Source: Flavobacteriales bacterium
GTDB taxonomy: Bacteria; Bacteroidota; Bacteroidia; Flavobacteriales_C; GCA-002722245
Reading direction: 5' to 3'
Assembly: GCA_023251075.1 (NCBI GenBank)
Contig: JAHEZM010000015.1
Location: forward strand, 1 to 64,000
DNA length: 64,000 bases
Under the pieces are notes generated by a model. That model did no database searches. It was not told the origin of the DNA and saw only the letters and a list, made by a program, of their open reading frames with translations. Of this stretch, positions 9,493-16,657 are shown in pieces (position 1 is the stretch's first letter; every line of letters begins with the position of its first letter). A program made the translations under genes and the position numbers.

Positions 9493-10987
9493 CAGTAGAC
9501 AAGCCATCGGAAACGGTGGCTTTCTTCTTTTTAACACCTTCCAAAACCCTTGCCCCTTCAGTGATTAAAGAAATCAAAGAATTTACACGAGCGGTTCGAT
9601 AATTTTTTCCGTCAAAAATTAATTTCTCAGGAAATATCGAACCAGTGATCGAATGTTGAACTTCTATCGGAGCATTTTTATAGTAGTAATCGAGATTACT
9701 TATCATTGATAGACCGAAGGAAAAATATCTATCAAGATTAGTTTCTGTGATATTCAGAGTAGCCCTTTCTTCCTGTAAGTTTTCAACTCTTGCTTTAAAG
9801 TCATGAGTCATTCTGTTGTAGTTTACATTGTCAATTTCATCATTGATGAATTTAGTATCGACTTTTTTTAGATTCTCTTTAATTAACAGGATTTGTTCGT
9901 CAATTTTTTTCAACGTATCGGTTTTATTTCCCTCTCGCTCTCTAAACACGTCTTTTATGATTTCGTTATATAAAGTTTTAACATTGTTTGAAATCGTCAT
10001 TTTCTCTATGTAATCAACAAATCCTTCATTCACCGAAGTAGCTGACAATCTTTCTTTACACCCATTTTGACAATGGTAATAGTCATACTTTATTGTTCTT
10101 CCCTTTGAGGAACTTGCCGTTAATCCATTACCGCAACGATTGCAAATAAGGTGGCCACGTAAAGGGAATAGAATGTTGTACTTGGATTTCTTTGCTTGTT
10201 TTCGACATCTTCCTGATAGCACATTTTGAACTTGCTCAAACAATTCACTGTCTATTATAGGTTCATGTATTCCTTTTACTATTTCTTCAGGTTCATTTTT
10301 CCAAGCATCAACGCGAATTTTCCCAGTATAAAATGGATTTTTTAATAAATTGATAAACTGCTGTTTAGAACACTTAAACCCTTTATCTATTAAGTTTTTT
10401 CTGATTTTATCTATAGAACTTAATCCTCTTGCTGTTTCTTCAAAAGCTCGACGAATAAAGGACGCGTCTTTTCCAATAACAACCATTTTATTGATCCGAT
10501 CATTCATATATCCTTTTGGTGCTTTCCAAACCCATCGTCCCTCCCTCAGAGCCTGCCGCATACCTCTCTTGGTGTTGTCTGCTCGAATCATGTTATCAAC
10601 CTGAGGCATTGTATTTACGATGGCATACATTAATAATTGATTAGGGTCATTACGGTCGTAATTATTTTCGATAAAGGATACTTGAATACCGAGCTTACTC
10701 AACAAGGTTGTCATATTAAATGCTGCTTCGGCATTTCTTGCAAATCGATCTGGTTTAACACAAATCAATTGAGTTGCTTTTATCCTCTTCTCTTTGAGAT
10801 CACTGAGCAACTTGTTAAACTCTGGGCGGTTGAAAGATCCTGCGGGGTGATCCTCCTGATAGTGGGCAACAATAGTTAGCCCCTTTGTTTCACAGTGTGT
10901 TCTCAGTCTTCTTTCTTGCTCTTGAAGGCTATATCCCTTTTCTTTTTGCTCATCGGTCGAGACCCTTGTGTAAATTATTACGTTCAT
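9455..10987 (-). CDS. Large serine recombinase (site-specific integrase of the element)
   Basis: A 510-residue recombinase: resolvase-type catalytic domain at about 1-150 with Ser10 as nucleophile in YTRVSTDEQ and the conserved arginines (Arg8 and PDRFARN), a recombinase DNA-binding domain at about 160-270, a zinc ribbon at about 278-312 (CNRCGNGL ... CQNGC), and a coiled coil from about 350 to 415. It catalyses insertion and excision of the surrounding element. The last 11 residues (ALPLGLEPRTL) are translated antisense from the tRNA-Asn gene, so in this integrated state the native C-terminus has been replaced; the likely original tail lies at 16444-16602. Its start overlaps the small gene upstream by 38 bases. 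Confidence 0.95.
   Translation of the reverse strand: MNVIIYTRVSTDEQKEKGYSLQEQERRLRTHCETKGLTIVAHYQEDHPAGSFNRPEFNKLLSDLKEKRIKATQLICVKPDRFARNAEAAFNMTTLLSKLGIQVSFIENNYDRNDPNQLLMYAIVNTMPQVDNMIRADNTKRGMRQALREGRWVWKAPKGYMNDRINKMVVIGKDASFIRRAFEETARGLSSIDKIRKNLIDKGFKCSKQQFINLLKNPFYTGKIRVDAWKNEPEEIVKGIHEPIIDSELFEQVQNVLSGRCRKQAKKSKYNILFPLRGHLICNRCGNGLTASSSKGRTIKYDYYHCQNGCKERLSATSVNEGFVDYIEKMTISNNVKTLYNEIIKDVFREREGNKTDTLKKIDEQILLIKENLKKVDTKFINDEIDNVNYNRMTHDFKARVENLQEERATLNITETNLDRYFSFGLSMISNLDYYYKNAPIEVQHSITGSIFPEKLIFDGKNYRTARVNSLISLITEGARVLEGVKKKKATVSDGLSTVALPLGLEPRTL
9482..9490. repeat. Putative attL core, inside tRNA-Asn
   Basis: AGGGAGAGC, the 3' acceptor strand plus discriminator of tRNA-Asn. It matches the sequence at 16594-16602 at 8 of 9 positions and is in the same codon phase of the recombinase frame, GCT CTC CCT on the minus strand. 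Confidence 0.65.
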
Positions 10988-11165
10988 TTAATTCAAGTTT
11001 TGTAAATAATTCGTATTCAACATTTGCCAACTTATATAGCAATTCTCTTATTTGTTTTACTTCTTGCTCGGTGTATTTTTTTTCGTTTTTATTTAATAGC
11101 TCTGTACATCTTCCAATCGAAATCATGAGAACAGTCATGAACCCTCGCCCTGCCTTTGTTGGCAA
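10950..11165 (-). CDS. Small recombinase-associated protein
   Basis: A 71-residue helical protein; a more likely start is the internal Met in MTVLMISIGRCTELLN, giving about 62 residues. The pattern YTEQEVKQIRELLYKLANVEYEL resembles small proteins that I recall lying directly before large serine recombinases in Bacteroidota elements, usually uncharacterised. It overlaps the recombinase start by 38 bases, indicating translational coupling, and could be an accessory or directionality factor. That role is inferred only from position. Confidence 0.6.
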   Translation of the reverse strand: MPTKAGRGFMTVLMISIGRCTELLNKNEKKYTEQEVKQIRELLYKLANVEYELFTKLELNERNNLHKGLDR

Positions 11166-11209
11166 TAGATAAAGTGATTTGCAATAGCCCGATATTTTTA
11201 ATCATGGCA

Positions 11210-12004
11210 CTATAATTTTTCTTTTATTTCTTGTGAAACACTTACAACGTTCCCATTTTCTCTGTGGATTGTAATGGTGTCATAGTTTTTTTCCTGTAAG
11301 AGTTTGTGAATAAGTTGTTCAGGACGTTCAACCGATCTATCCATTTTAAGTATTTTACCCCCTTTTAACTTAACGGTAATCTTTGAGTATTGAGAGGAGC
11401 GAATATGCGATAAAAGAGCTAACTCACCATCGTTTAGAGCGATTTTTATACTATCATTTGGAGTAAGGTCAGCTTTACTAAACACTGCCTGAAAAATATC
11501 GTGTAAATTGATTTTCAGGTAATTCCCGATGCTGCCAAGTTTTTCGGCAATCTCAATTTCTTCTCGACGACCTATTTCAGTTTGAAAATCGTCAAATACT
11601 AAAAGATAAACGGGATTTTTATTTAAAAGAAATAAAGCGGTATTGTACTCCAATAGGGGGAAAGGAGATGAATATTGGTCGTTATATTGTGATAAGGAGT
11701 TTTTTACTTTTTTGAGACTTTCAATCGAAACACCAAATCCCCTCAATTCTGCTATTATTTTCATCCATATTAAATCACATACACTATATTTTCGCCAGCC
11801 AGTTCCGCCTTCCCTATCAACTTCGACTAACCCGTTTTGCTCCCAGTGATTTATTATTCGATAACTAAATTCTTTTATTTCAATTCTTTTATTTCTTTCC
11901 TGCATTTTCTTTCGTAATTCAGAATGCTTTTTAGAAAAATACTTTTCAAAATCAGGAATAAACGCATCACCTCGAAATAGGAAATTCATCTTTTTTTCAT
12001 TCAT
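11210..12004 (-). CDS. MerR-family transcriptional regulator
   Basis: A 264-residue protein with a MerR-type winged helix at about residues 40-106 (FSYRIINHWEQNGLVEV ... GWRKYSVCDLIWMKIIAELRGFGVSIESLKKV). The N-terminal 40 residues are basic and helical. The C-terminal half is a mixed alpha/beta region without recognised effector-binding Cys residues, so metal sensing is not supported. It is the first gene of a minus-strand unit that runs through the small protein into the recombinase, so it probably controls element excision. A 10-bp dyad just upstream (12025-12055) is a likely operator. Confidence 0.8.
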   Translation of the reverse strand: MNEKKMNFLFRGDAFIPDFEKYFSKKHSELRKKMQERNKRIEIKEFSYRIINHWEQNGLVEVDREGGTGWRKYSVCDLIWMKIIAELRGFGVSIESLKKVKNSLSQYNDQYSSPFPLLEYNTALFLLNKNPVYLLVFDDFQTEIGRREEIEIAEKLGSIGNYLKINLHDIFQAVFSKADLTPNDSIKIALNDGELALLSHIRSSQYSKITVKLKGGKILKMDRSVERPEQLIHKLLQEKNYDTITIHRENGNVVSVSQEIKEKL

Positions 12005-12024
12005 AAATAAAATATTACTAATTG

Positions 12025-12055
12025 GTAAGATTTTACAAATATATAAAAATCTTAC
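12025..12055. promoter_or_regulatory. Dyad operator upstream of the MerR-type gene
   Basis: A perfect inverted repeat, GTAAGATTTT at 12025-12034 and AAAATCTTAC at 12046-12055, with an 11-base AT spacer. It begins 21 bases before the regulator start codon. Arm centres are about two helical turns apart, the geometry expected for a dimeric regulator such as the adjacent MerR or XRE protein. Confidence 0.6.
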
Positions 12056-12091
12056 TGATAGGGAAGAATTTAAAATTTCTTTCGATGAGCT

Positions 12092-12343
12092 TTAGAAGTT
12101 CATCAATTCGGGTAAGGAAATTTGAAGTGATTTAGATATTGATATGAGCTGGCTAAGGCTTGGATTTACAACCCCTCTTTCAATTCGAGAAATCTGACTG
12201 ATCGACAAATCCGCATCATTGGCTAACTCCTCCTGAGAGATTTTTTTGCTCTCCCGAAGCTGTTTTAGATGCCTGCCAAACTTCTTTAATTGCTCGATAT
12301 GTCGTTCACTTTTCACATACCAATTTTCTTTAAGAAAAGGCAA
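12092..12343 (-). CDS. XRE-family helix-turn-helix protein
   Basis: An 83-residue repressor-like protein that is almost all one HTH_3 domain at about residues 20-77 (GRHLKQLRESKKISQEELANDADLSISQISRIERGVVNPSLSQL in outline). It is divergent from the membrane protein gene that starts 47 bases away, and lies 87 bases upstream of the MerR-type gene on its own strand. It probably represses one or both units. No ligand or protease domain is attached. Confidence 0.9.
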   Translation of the reverse strand: MPFLKENWYVKSERHIEQLKKFGRHLKQLRESKKISQEELANDADLSISQISRIERGVVNPSLSQLISISKSLQISLPELMNF

Positions 12344-12390
12344 ATAAGCCTAAGCAAATTTGCTCACATCTAACTTTTTTATCACTTTTG

Positions 12391-13101
12391 ATGAAATACG
12401 TTAAAGCAAAAAATATGGAAAGCGAAAACACTTCTAATAAATGGTATGATAATAAATGGCTTGTATATCTATTGTCGTTTGCCTTTTTTCCTGTGGGGTT
12501 GTATGGTCTTTGGAAGACTGATAGAATAAATAAGCTTGTCAAAATAATTGTTTCGGCATTGGTAGTAATGCTTTTCATTATCGGATCAGTGATAAAAGAG
12601 GAGGAGAAAATTCCGCAATCAGCAAATAAAGAGAAGCTAAAAGAAAAAGAAGTGGAGGAGGTAGTAAAAAATGAAGGGATGGATAATCGCGTAATTCAAG
12701 TTTATAATTTTTTGAAGCATGGAAATTATTTAAAGGATCCTGATAGTTATGAGCCAATATCTTGGTGGGCTGTCTATAAAAACAAACATGAATTCATTGA
12801 ATATAGGGAAACCACCGAACCGTTTAAGGAGGGTGCGATTGAATGTATTAAAGGAGAGGCTCTCGGAGTGGTATCTAAAGAGGGAAATCAATTTAAGTGT
12901 GTTAGGTTGGCGTTTCGAGACTCTTCATATTTCAATATAGACTCTTCCCTGACTGTTTTAGCACCAACGCAGCCAAACAACTCATATACATATTCGGTTG
13001 TGCATGAATACAGATCAAAAAATTCGTTTGGAGGATTTGTAGTTCAAAAAAGTAAATTTTTCTTAAATGATAAAGGGGAAGTAGTAAACATTGAGCAATG
13101 A
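12391..13101 (+). CDS. Membrane protein of unknown function with soluble C-terminal domain
   Basis: A protein of about 236 residues; the ATG at 12391 is preferred over the TTG three bases upstream, and the ATG at 12415 (MESENTSNKWYD) is another option. Two hydrophobic segments follow the start: KWLVYLLSFAFFPVGLYGLW and KIIVSALVVMLFIIGSVI. A charged linker (Lys/Glu-rich) leads to a soluble domain of about 140 residues. The motif FFPVGLYGLWKT is common in small Bacteroidota membrane proteins. Its stop overlaps the start of the nuclease gene (ATGA), so the two are made together. Function unknown. Confidence 0.75.
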   Translation: MKYVKAKNMESENTSNKWYDNKWLVYLLSFAFFPVGLYGLWKTDRINKLVKIIVSALVVMLFIIGSVIKEEEKIPQSANKEKLKEKEVEEVVKNEGMDNRVIQVYNFLKHGNYLKDPDSYEPISWWAVYKNKHEFIEYRETTEPFKEGAIECIKGEALGVVSKEGNQFKCVRLAFRDSSYFNIDSSLTVLAPTQPNNSYTYSVVHEYRSKNSFGGFVVQKSKFFLNDKGEVVNIEQ

Positions 13102-13475
13102 AATACGCATTAATTTTTTTGTTTTTTTCCTTTAGTCCTTTACTGGACAATAAATACAAAGCAAAAGTATTAAGCGTTTACGATGGCGATACGATTACTG
13201 TTGAGGTAAGTCTGGGGCTTGATGTCGTAAAAAAAGAATCCGTAAGACTATGGGGCATTAACGCCCCTGAATTGAAAGGTAAAGATAAAGCAAGCGGTAT
13301 TGTTTCAAGAGATAGCCTTAGGTCTTGGATACTCGGCAAAGAGATTACAATTCAGACAACAAATGATAAGCGAGAAAAATACGGGCGTTTGTTAGGTGTC
13401 ATTATTTTGGGCAGTGAAAATATTAATCAAAAAATGATTGAACTAGGTCTTGCAAAAGAATACATGACCAAATAA
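13098..13475 (+). CDS. Thermonuclease (SNase)-family protein, probably exported
   Basis: A 125-residue protein with a short hydrophobic leader (YALIFLFFSFSPLL) and a staphylococcal-nuclease OB-fold: VYDGDTITVEV, VRLWGINAPEL and KYGRLLGVI. These hold the equivalents of the catalytic Arg35 (VRLWG), Glu43 (APEL) and Arg87 (YGRLLG); the calcium ligand Asp40 is Asn here (GINAPE), a change also seen in other members. It may cleave DNA or RNA outside the cytoplasm. It overlaps the preceding membrane-protein gene by 4 bases, which suggests the pair works together. Activity is not certain from sequence. Confidence 0.87.
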   Translation: MKYALIFLFFSFSPLLDNKYKAKVLSVYDGDTITVEVSLGLDVVKKESVRLWGINAPELKGKDKASGIVSRDSLRSWILGKEITIQTTNDKREKYGRLLGVIILGSENINQKMIELGLAKEYMTK

Positions 13476-13629
13476 GGCGAATTGTGAGTAAATTGCTCAA
13501 TCTTATTGTTTTTTACTAACACTGAGACAAAAATGTTTATAATTTCCTATTTCTACGACTATCAAAGGAAATTCTAAGGCGAAAGGGCGTTTTGAGAATG
13601 ATATCTAACAATAATTTGTCAATAAACAT

Positions 13630-13637
13630 TAGCTTTG
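13630..13637 (+). promoter_or_regulatory. Promoter -7 box for the Panacea operon
   Basis: TAGCTTTG matches TAnnTTTG and lies 64 bases before the Panacea start codon at 13702. No convincing -33 element is found at the right distance. The rest of 13476-13629, between the nuclease and this box, shows no gene or clear repeat. Confidence 0.4.
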
Positions 13638-13701
13638 TGATAAATAGGCCTGCAAATTTTTAAATAAAATTACTTGCCATTATTCAATTTATTAAACGAG
13701 T

Positions 13702-14262
13702 ATGCAATCAGAAAACAAAATTTTTCACTTTGAGTTTGTACTTAAGAAACTTCTTGAATGGTACGAGGTGTCGAATGCAGGAAAAAAGGAAAATGATTTA
13801 AGCGTATTAAAAGCATTAAAATTGCTGTTTTTTGTGGCTGCATCAAATTCCGAAAAAGACTCTTCGGAATTACTCGAAAATGTTTTTGATAATTTTGTTG
13901 CGATGCCATACGGGCACGTAGAGAGTGATGTTTATACTAAAATCCGAAACACGCAAGGTAGTTTGAATTTTTACGTAATAAATAATGTAAAAACAAACAT
14001 TAAGGCTGATGTAAATATATCCGAATTAGAAAATAAAATTGATTCGAAATATAAGATCGAAATAGAAAGTGCGGTAAATACCTTAAAAAGGATTAATCCC
14101 AATCTCATTAATTTGTCTGCTTTTGAACTTGTTGATTTAAGCCATGCTTGGTATTCTTGGAAAATGTACCATGTTCCTTATAGAAGAGGGATTTCAAGTC
14201 AAAAAATTCCAACAGATGTAATCAAAAAGGAAGATAAAATTTTTAGTCTCCAAATGATGTAG
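13702..14262 (+). CDS. Panacea (DUF4065, SocA-like) antitoxin-type protein
   Basis: A 186-residue protein matching the Panacea/SocA fold: LKALKLLFFVAASNS near the N-terminus in place of the usual KLLY segment, the central AMPYGHVESDVY motif corresponding to the family's xGPV...VY, and the C-terminal LSAFELVDLSHAWYSWKM motif. Panacea domains act as antitoxins against many unrelated toxins encoded next to them. Here the partner is the 656-residue membrane-anchored protein that starts at 14266, three bases after this stop codon and in the same reading frame. The antitoxin function is inferred from the family and arrangement. Confidence 0.82.
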   Translation: MQSENKIFHFEFVLKKLLEWYEVSNAGKKENDLSVLKALKLLFFVAASNSEKDSSELLENVFDNFVAMPYGHVESDVYTKIRNTQGSLNFYVINNVKTNIKADVNISELENKIDSKYKIEIESAVNTLKRINPNLINLSAFELVDLSHAWYSWKMYHVPYRRGISSQKIPTDVIKKEDKIFSLQMM

Positions 14263-14265
14263 TTT

Positions 14266-16236
14266 GTGGAATATTTAAGACAATTTCACGATCAAATTCA
14301 AACCACCTTCGCTGATAACTGGACGCAGGAGTTTGTTCAGGAAGATATTACTGAGGAATTGACCTCTTCATTAAAAGAGTCCTTCAAGGAAAAAATTTCT
14401 GCTGTTAGAGAACATTGTTTTGATCTATTAAACAAATCATTACTTAGTGGGGAATATATTCAAAACATTAAATATTTTAAGACTCAACTTGAAAAAAACA
14501 TAGAAGGAATTAAGAATATAAACTCTCCTTTTCCTTCTCAAGAAGAATTACAACAAAGTTATTTCAGCGAACTAAACACAAATTTTATTCATTGTTTTGA
14601 AATAGCCTTAAAACAATACATTGAATTTTGTGTAATTACAATACATAAACAAGAAATCGATAGTCGAGAATATATTACTCAAGTAAATTACGAAACAAGA
14701 GAGATATACGGCGAAAATTTTTCCAGCGAGGCACGAATACCATTAGAGTTTTTCTTTAATAATTTGCGAGTCGCTTTTCTTGATCTTTCATTAAATACTG
14801 AGGAAGAAAAGTTCTACCGCCTATTTTACATCAGGTATGAATTATTAAAAGGAAGGTTAAAGGGCGAAAAATTTGCTCATCTTTTATCTGAAAAATGTCA
14901 TTTTTTAATAAGTAAATGGGCTTTAAGACGAAGGATTTCAAATGAAAAAAAGCCTGTATATGGTCTTGTTGAAGGCGAAGTAAAAGAAATTTCGATTAAA
15001 AATTTTTCTACGTCAGGAATATTTGATGAATTGTTACAATATATTGATTCGCACTATGAAATTAGCAACATTTCATGGAAGGAAGCTATACGAATACAAG
15101 CAGGCACAATAAGAAATCAAGATTTCGAAAAATTATCTCTTAAGGAGTTACATATCCTAACAAAATTTTATAAAGATGTTAATCCAAATCTTAAATCTTT
15201 AAAAGACTTAAGGGAGGAGGCTGGTAAGAGGTATCAGAAAAATAAATCCAATCCGTGTGTTAATTCAGTTTATGTACACGCAGTAGCATATACTTACATT
15301 ATTGACAATGAATTTTCATTAACCCTTCAGACTAAAGCCGATGATGAAAAAGGTATAGATGAATTATACTCTCTCATCGTAGAACATCAAGATATTACGG
15401 GAATAAGAAATTTTTTTCCTCAATACAAGTATTTGGAGTTTTTGGTGAAAAAACTAAATACCACATTTGAATCGAAAAATGCGTTATCAAAAACAACCGT
15501 ATCAAGAGAAATAATTAATAAGTGTGAAAACCTTATTGCCTCATATGAAGAGAATTTACAATGGTCAAGGAAATATTATAATTACGTCTATTATTTGCCA
15601 TATGAAGAATGTTTAATTGAATCAAAATCTCAATCTATTGATAAAATTTATCTCGCCTCCTCTTTTGTATTGCCCTTGTCAGAGAATAAAATAAAATCAG
15701 ATTTTCTTGAGAAAAAAAGAATAGTTGATGGATATAAATATTCCATTAATGTTTTGGAAAATTTACATACCGAAATTAACTCTTTTGAAAAAATTAAAGA
15801 AGAAATTAAAGAAGCCAATGAATTGATACACAAAAGGGATGTCAAGTCAATGGAGGTTATTGGTGTTTTTACTGCTCTTGTCACATTCGTTGTGTCTTCT
15901 ATCAAAGGGTTTGAATTTATAAATACACCGAAGCAAGCTTTGCTTTTTATGCTTACACTTTCAAGTTCATTGGTTTTATTCATTGCTTTAATATTTTTGA
16001 TTTCGAGAAAGTCCTTTACGGGTAAAAGGATTATTGCATTTGCAACTCTTTCAATGATTGTGTGGGTGCTTTTTATTTACTCTTATGAGGATGAGGGGAA
16101 GAAACCAAATGAAAATGACCTCCCTTCTCCTGAAAAGGTTAACACGATCGCACCAGATAGCGTAAATTCAAAGATAGTTAATCCCAAAGTGATGAAGGCG
16201 GTTCCCCCTGCTGAAAAGAAACAGAATCGACCTTAG
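14266..16236 (+). CDS. Panacea-associated membrane-anchored protein, candidate toxin or effector
   Basis: A 656-residue protein starting at GTG; the first internal Met codon is residue 529, so no alternative ATG start exists. About 520 residues are charged and mostly helical with no family I recognise, ending in a coiled-coil-like stretch. Three membrane segments follow at about 529-549, 558-578 and 588-607, then a 49-residue Pro/Lys-rich tail. It is tightly linked to the Panacea gene, in the same frame and separated by TAG-TTT. By analogy with Panacea pairs it may be a membrane-acting toxin or abortive-infection effector. It contains no visible nuclease or transferase motif. The 3' end overlaps the convergent 83-residue gene. 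Confidence 0.75.
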   Translation: MEYLRQFHDQIQTTFADNWTQEFVQEDITEELTSSLKESFKEKISAVREHCFDLLNKSLLSGEYIQNIKYFKTQLEKNIEGIKNINSPFPSQEELQQSYFSELNTNFIHCFEIALKQYIEFCVITIHKQEIDSREYITQVNYETREIYGENFSSEARIPLEFFFNNLRVAFLDLSLNTEEEKFYRLFYIRYELLKGRLKGEKFAHLLSEKCHFLISKWALRRRISNEKKPVYGLVEGEVKEISIKNFSTSGIFDELLQYIDSHYEISNISWKEAIRIQAGTIRNQDFEKLSLKELHILTKFYKDVNPNLKSLKDLREEAGKRYQKNKSNPCVNSVYVHAVAYTYIIDNEFSLTLQTKADDEKGIDELYSLIVEHQDITGIRNFFPQYKYLEFLVKKLNTTFESKNALSKTTVSREIINKCENLIASYEENLQWSRKYYNYVYYLPYEECLIESKSQSIDKIYLASSFVLPLSENKIKSDFLEKKRIVDGYKYSINVLENLHTEINSFEKIKEEIKEANELIHKRDVKSMEVIGVFTALVTFVVSSIKGFEFINTPKQALLFMLTLSSSLVLFIALIFLISRKSFTGKRIIAFATLSMIVWVLFIYSYEDEGKKPNENDLPSPEKVNTIAPDSVNSKIVNPKVMKAVPPAEKKQNRP

Positions 16237-16429
16237 GCAAAACAAACGGCAATATTTTAATCAAATATTCAATCCGCTCATTTGAAGGTAGACTTTCCAG
16301 CAGTTGAGGTAAATTCTCTATCTCTTCCGAAATGATCTCCTTTAAAACTTTTCTAATTTCTGAGGTTAATTTATTGCCAGTTCCTTTTTGGCGACCTCCA
16401 AATCTTTGATGCCCTTCTTCAAATGCCAT
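16178..16429 (-). CDS. Small mobile-element protein with GGRQKGTGNK motif
   Basis: An 83-residue protein with the N-terminal RFGGRQKGTGNKLTSEIRK motif, then a helical region (LPQLLESLPSNERIEYLIKILPFVLPK). Proteins of this pattern occur in Bacteroidota phages and mobile elements and are uncharacterised; a DNA-binding role would fit the basic glycine-rich start. It ends inside the convergent membrane protein gene (59-base overlap). It starts 14 bases after the stop of the split recombinase tail, so in the circular element it would be the gene directly downstream of the recombinase. Confidence 0.72.
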   Translation of the reverse strand: MAFEEGHQRFGGRQKGTGNKLTSEIRKVLKEIISEEIENLPQLLESLPSNERIEYLIKILPFVLPKVDSVSFQQGEPPSSLWD

Positions 16430-16443
16430 ACTATCTCATACTA

Positions 16444-16602
16444 TTATAGTGTGTTCAATACTACTTGGGGAGATGAATACCTGTAAATCTTAGCTTTATT
16501 CAAAACAGTTACAGGAACCTCAACATCTATTAAGTGCCGTAAATCAAAGAGTTTCTTAGAATCCTCAATAAATTGTTTCGAGAATAAAACATTAGGGGGA
16601 GC
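16444..16602 (-). pseudogene. Detached 3' end of the recombinase gene (52 codons, no start)
   Basis: On the minus strand, from the att core at 16602 to a TAA at 16444-16446, there is an open frame reading APPNVLFSKQFIEDSKKLFD and then LRHLIDVEVPVTVLNKAKIY, ending LNTL. It has no start codon. The att core is in the same codon phase (GCT CCC CCT) as the matching core at the end of the recombinase frame (GCT CTC CCT). Joining the two through attP would give a recombinase of about 551 residues. I interpret this as the original C-terminus, separated by integration. A chance open frame of this length is possible but not likely in AT-rich DNA. Confidence 0.62.
16594..16602. repeat. Putative attR core
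   Basis: AGGGGGAGC, 8 of 9 identical to the sequence in the tRNA-Asn 3' end. It is followed directly by the chromosomal hairpin at 16605-16636. It could represent the original tRNA 3' end: AGGGGGA can pair with the tRNA 5' strand using two wobble pairs, with G as discriminator. Confidence 0.6.
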
Positions 16603-16604
16603 AG

Positions 16605-16636
16605 AAGTCCTTTCGATTATTCGGAAGGACTTTTTT
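16605..16636. terminator. Rho-independent terminator
   Basis: AAGTCCTTTCG and CGGAAGGACTT around a 6-base loop, followed by TTTTTT. It ends the deacetylase transcript (stop at 16658, minus strand). Because it directly follows the attR core, before integration it would also have been the terminator of tRNA-Asn. Confidence 0.8.
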
Positions 16637-16657
16637 GTTTTTAAATACCTTGTGGGA

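Larger units (their letters stand above)
9482..16602. mobile_element. Small integrative element inserted at tRNA-Asn, serine-recombinase type
   Basis: About 7.1 kb bounded by a 9-bp imperfect direct repeat: AGGGAGAGC at 9482-9490 (inside the tRNA 3' end) and AGGGGGAGC at 16594-16602. The left end carries a large serine recombinase that reads into the tRNA; the interior holds MerR and XRE regulators, accessory genes (membrane protein, SNase-like protein, Panacea pair) and an 83-residue protein. No conjugation, replication or phage structural genes are visible, so it is either mobilised by helpers or a genomic island that moves by excision and uptake. Flanking genes (kinase on one side, deacetylase on the other) are ordinary chromosomal genes. 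Boundaries rest on the repeat plus the split recombinase frame. Confidence 0.78.

Noticed and set aside
9482-16602. Prophage or conjugative element
   Set aside because: No capsid, portal, terminase, relaxase, tra or replication genes are visible; only the recombinase, regulators and cargo.
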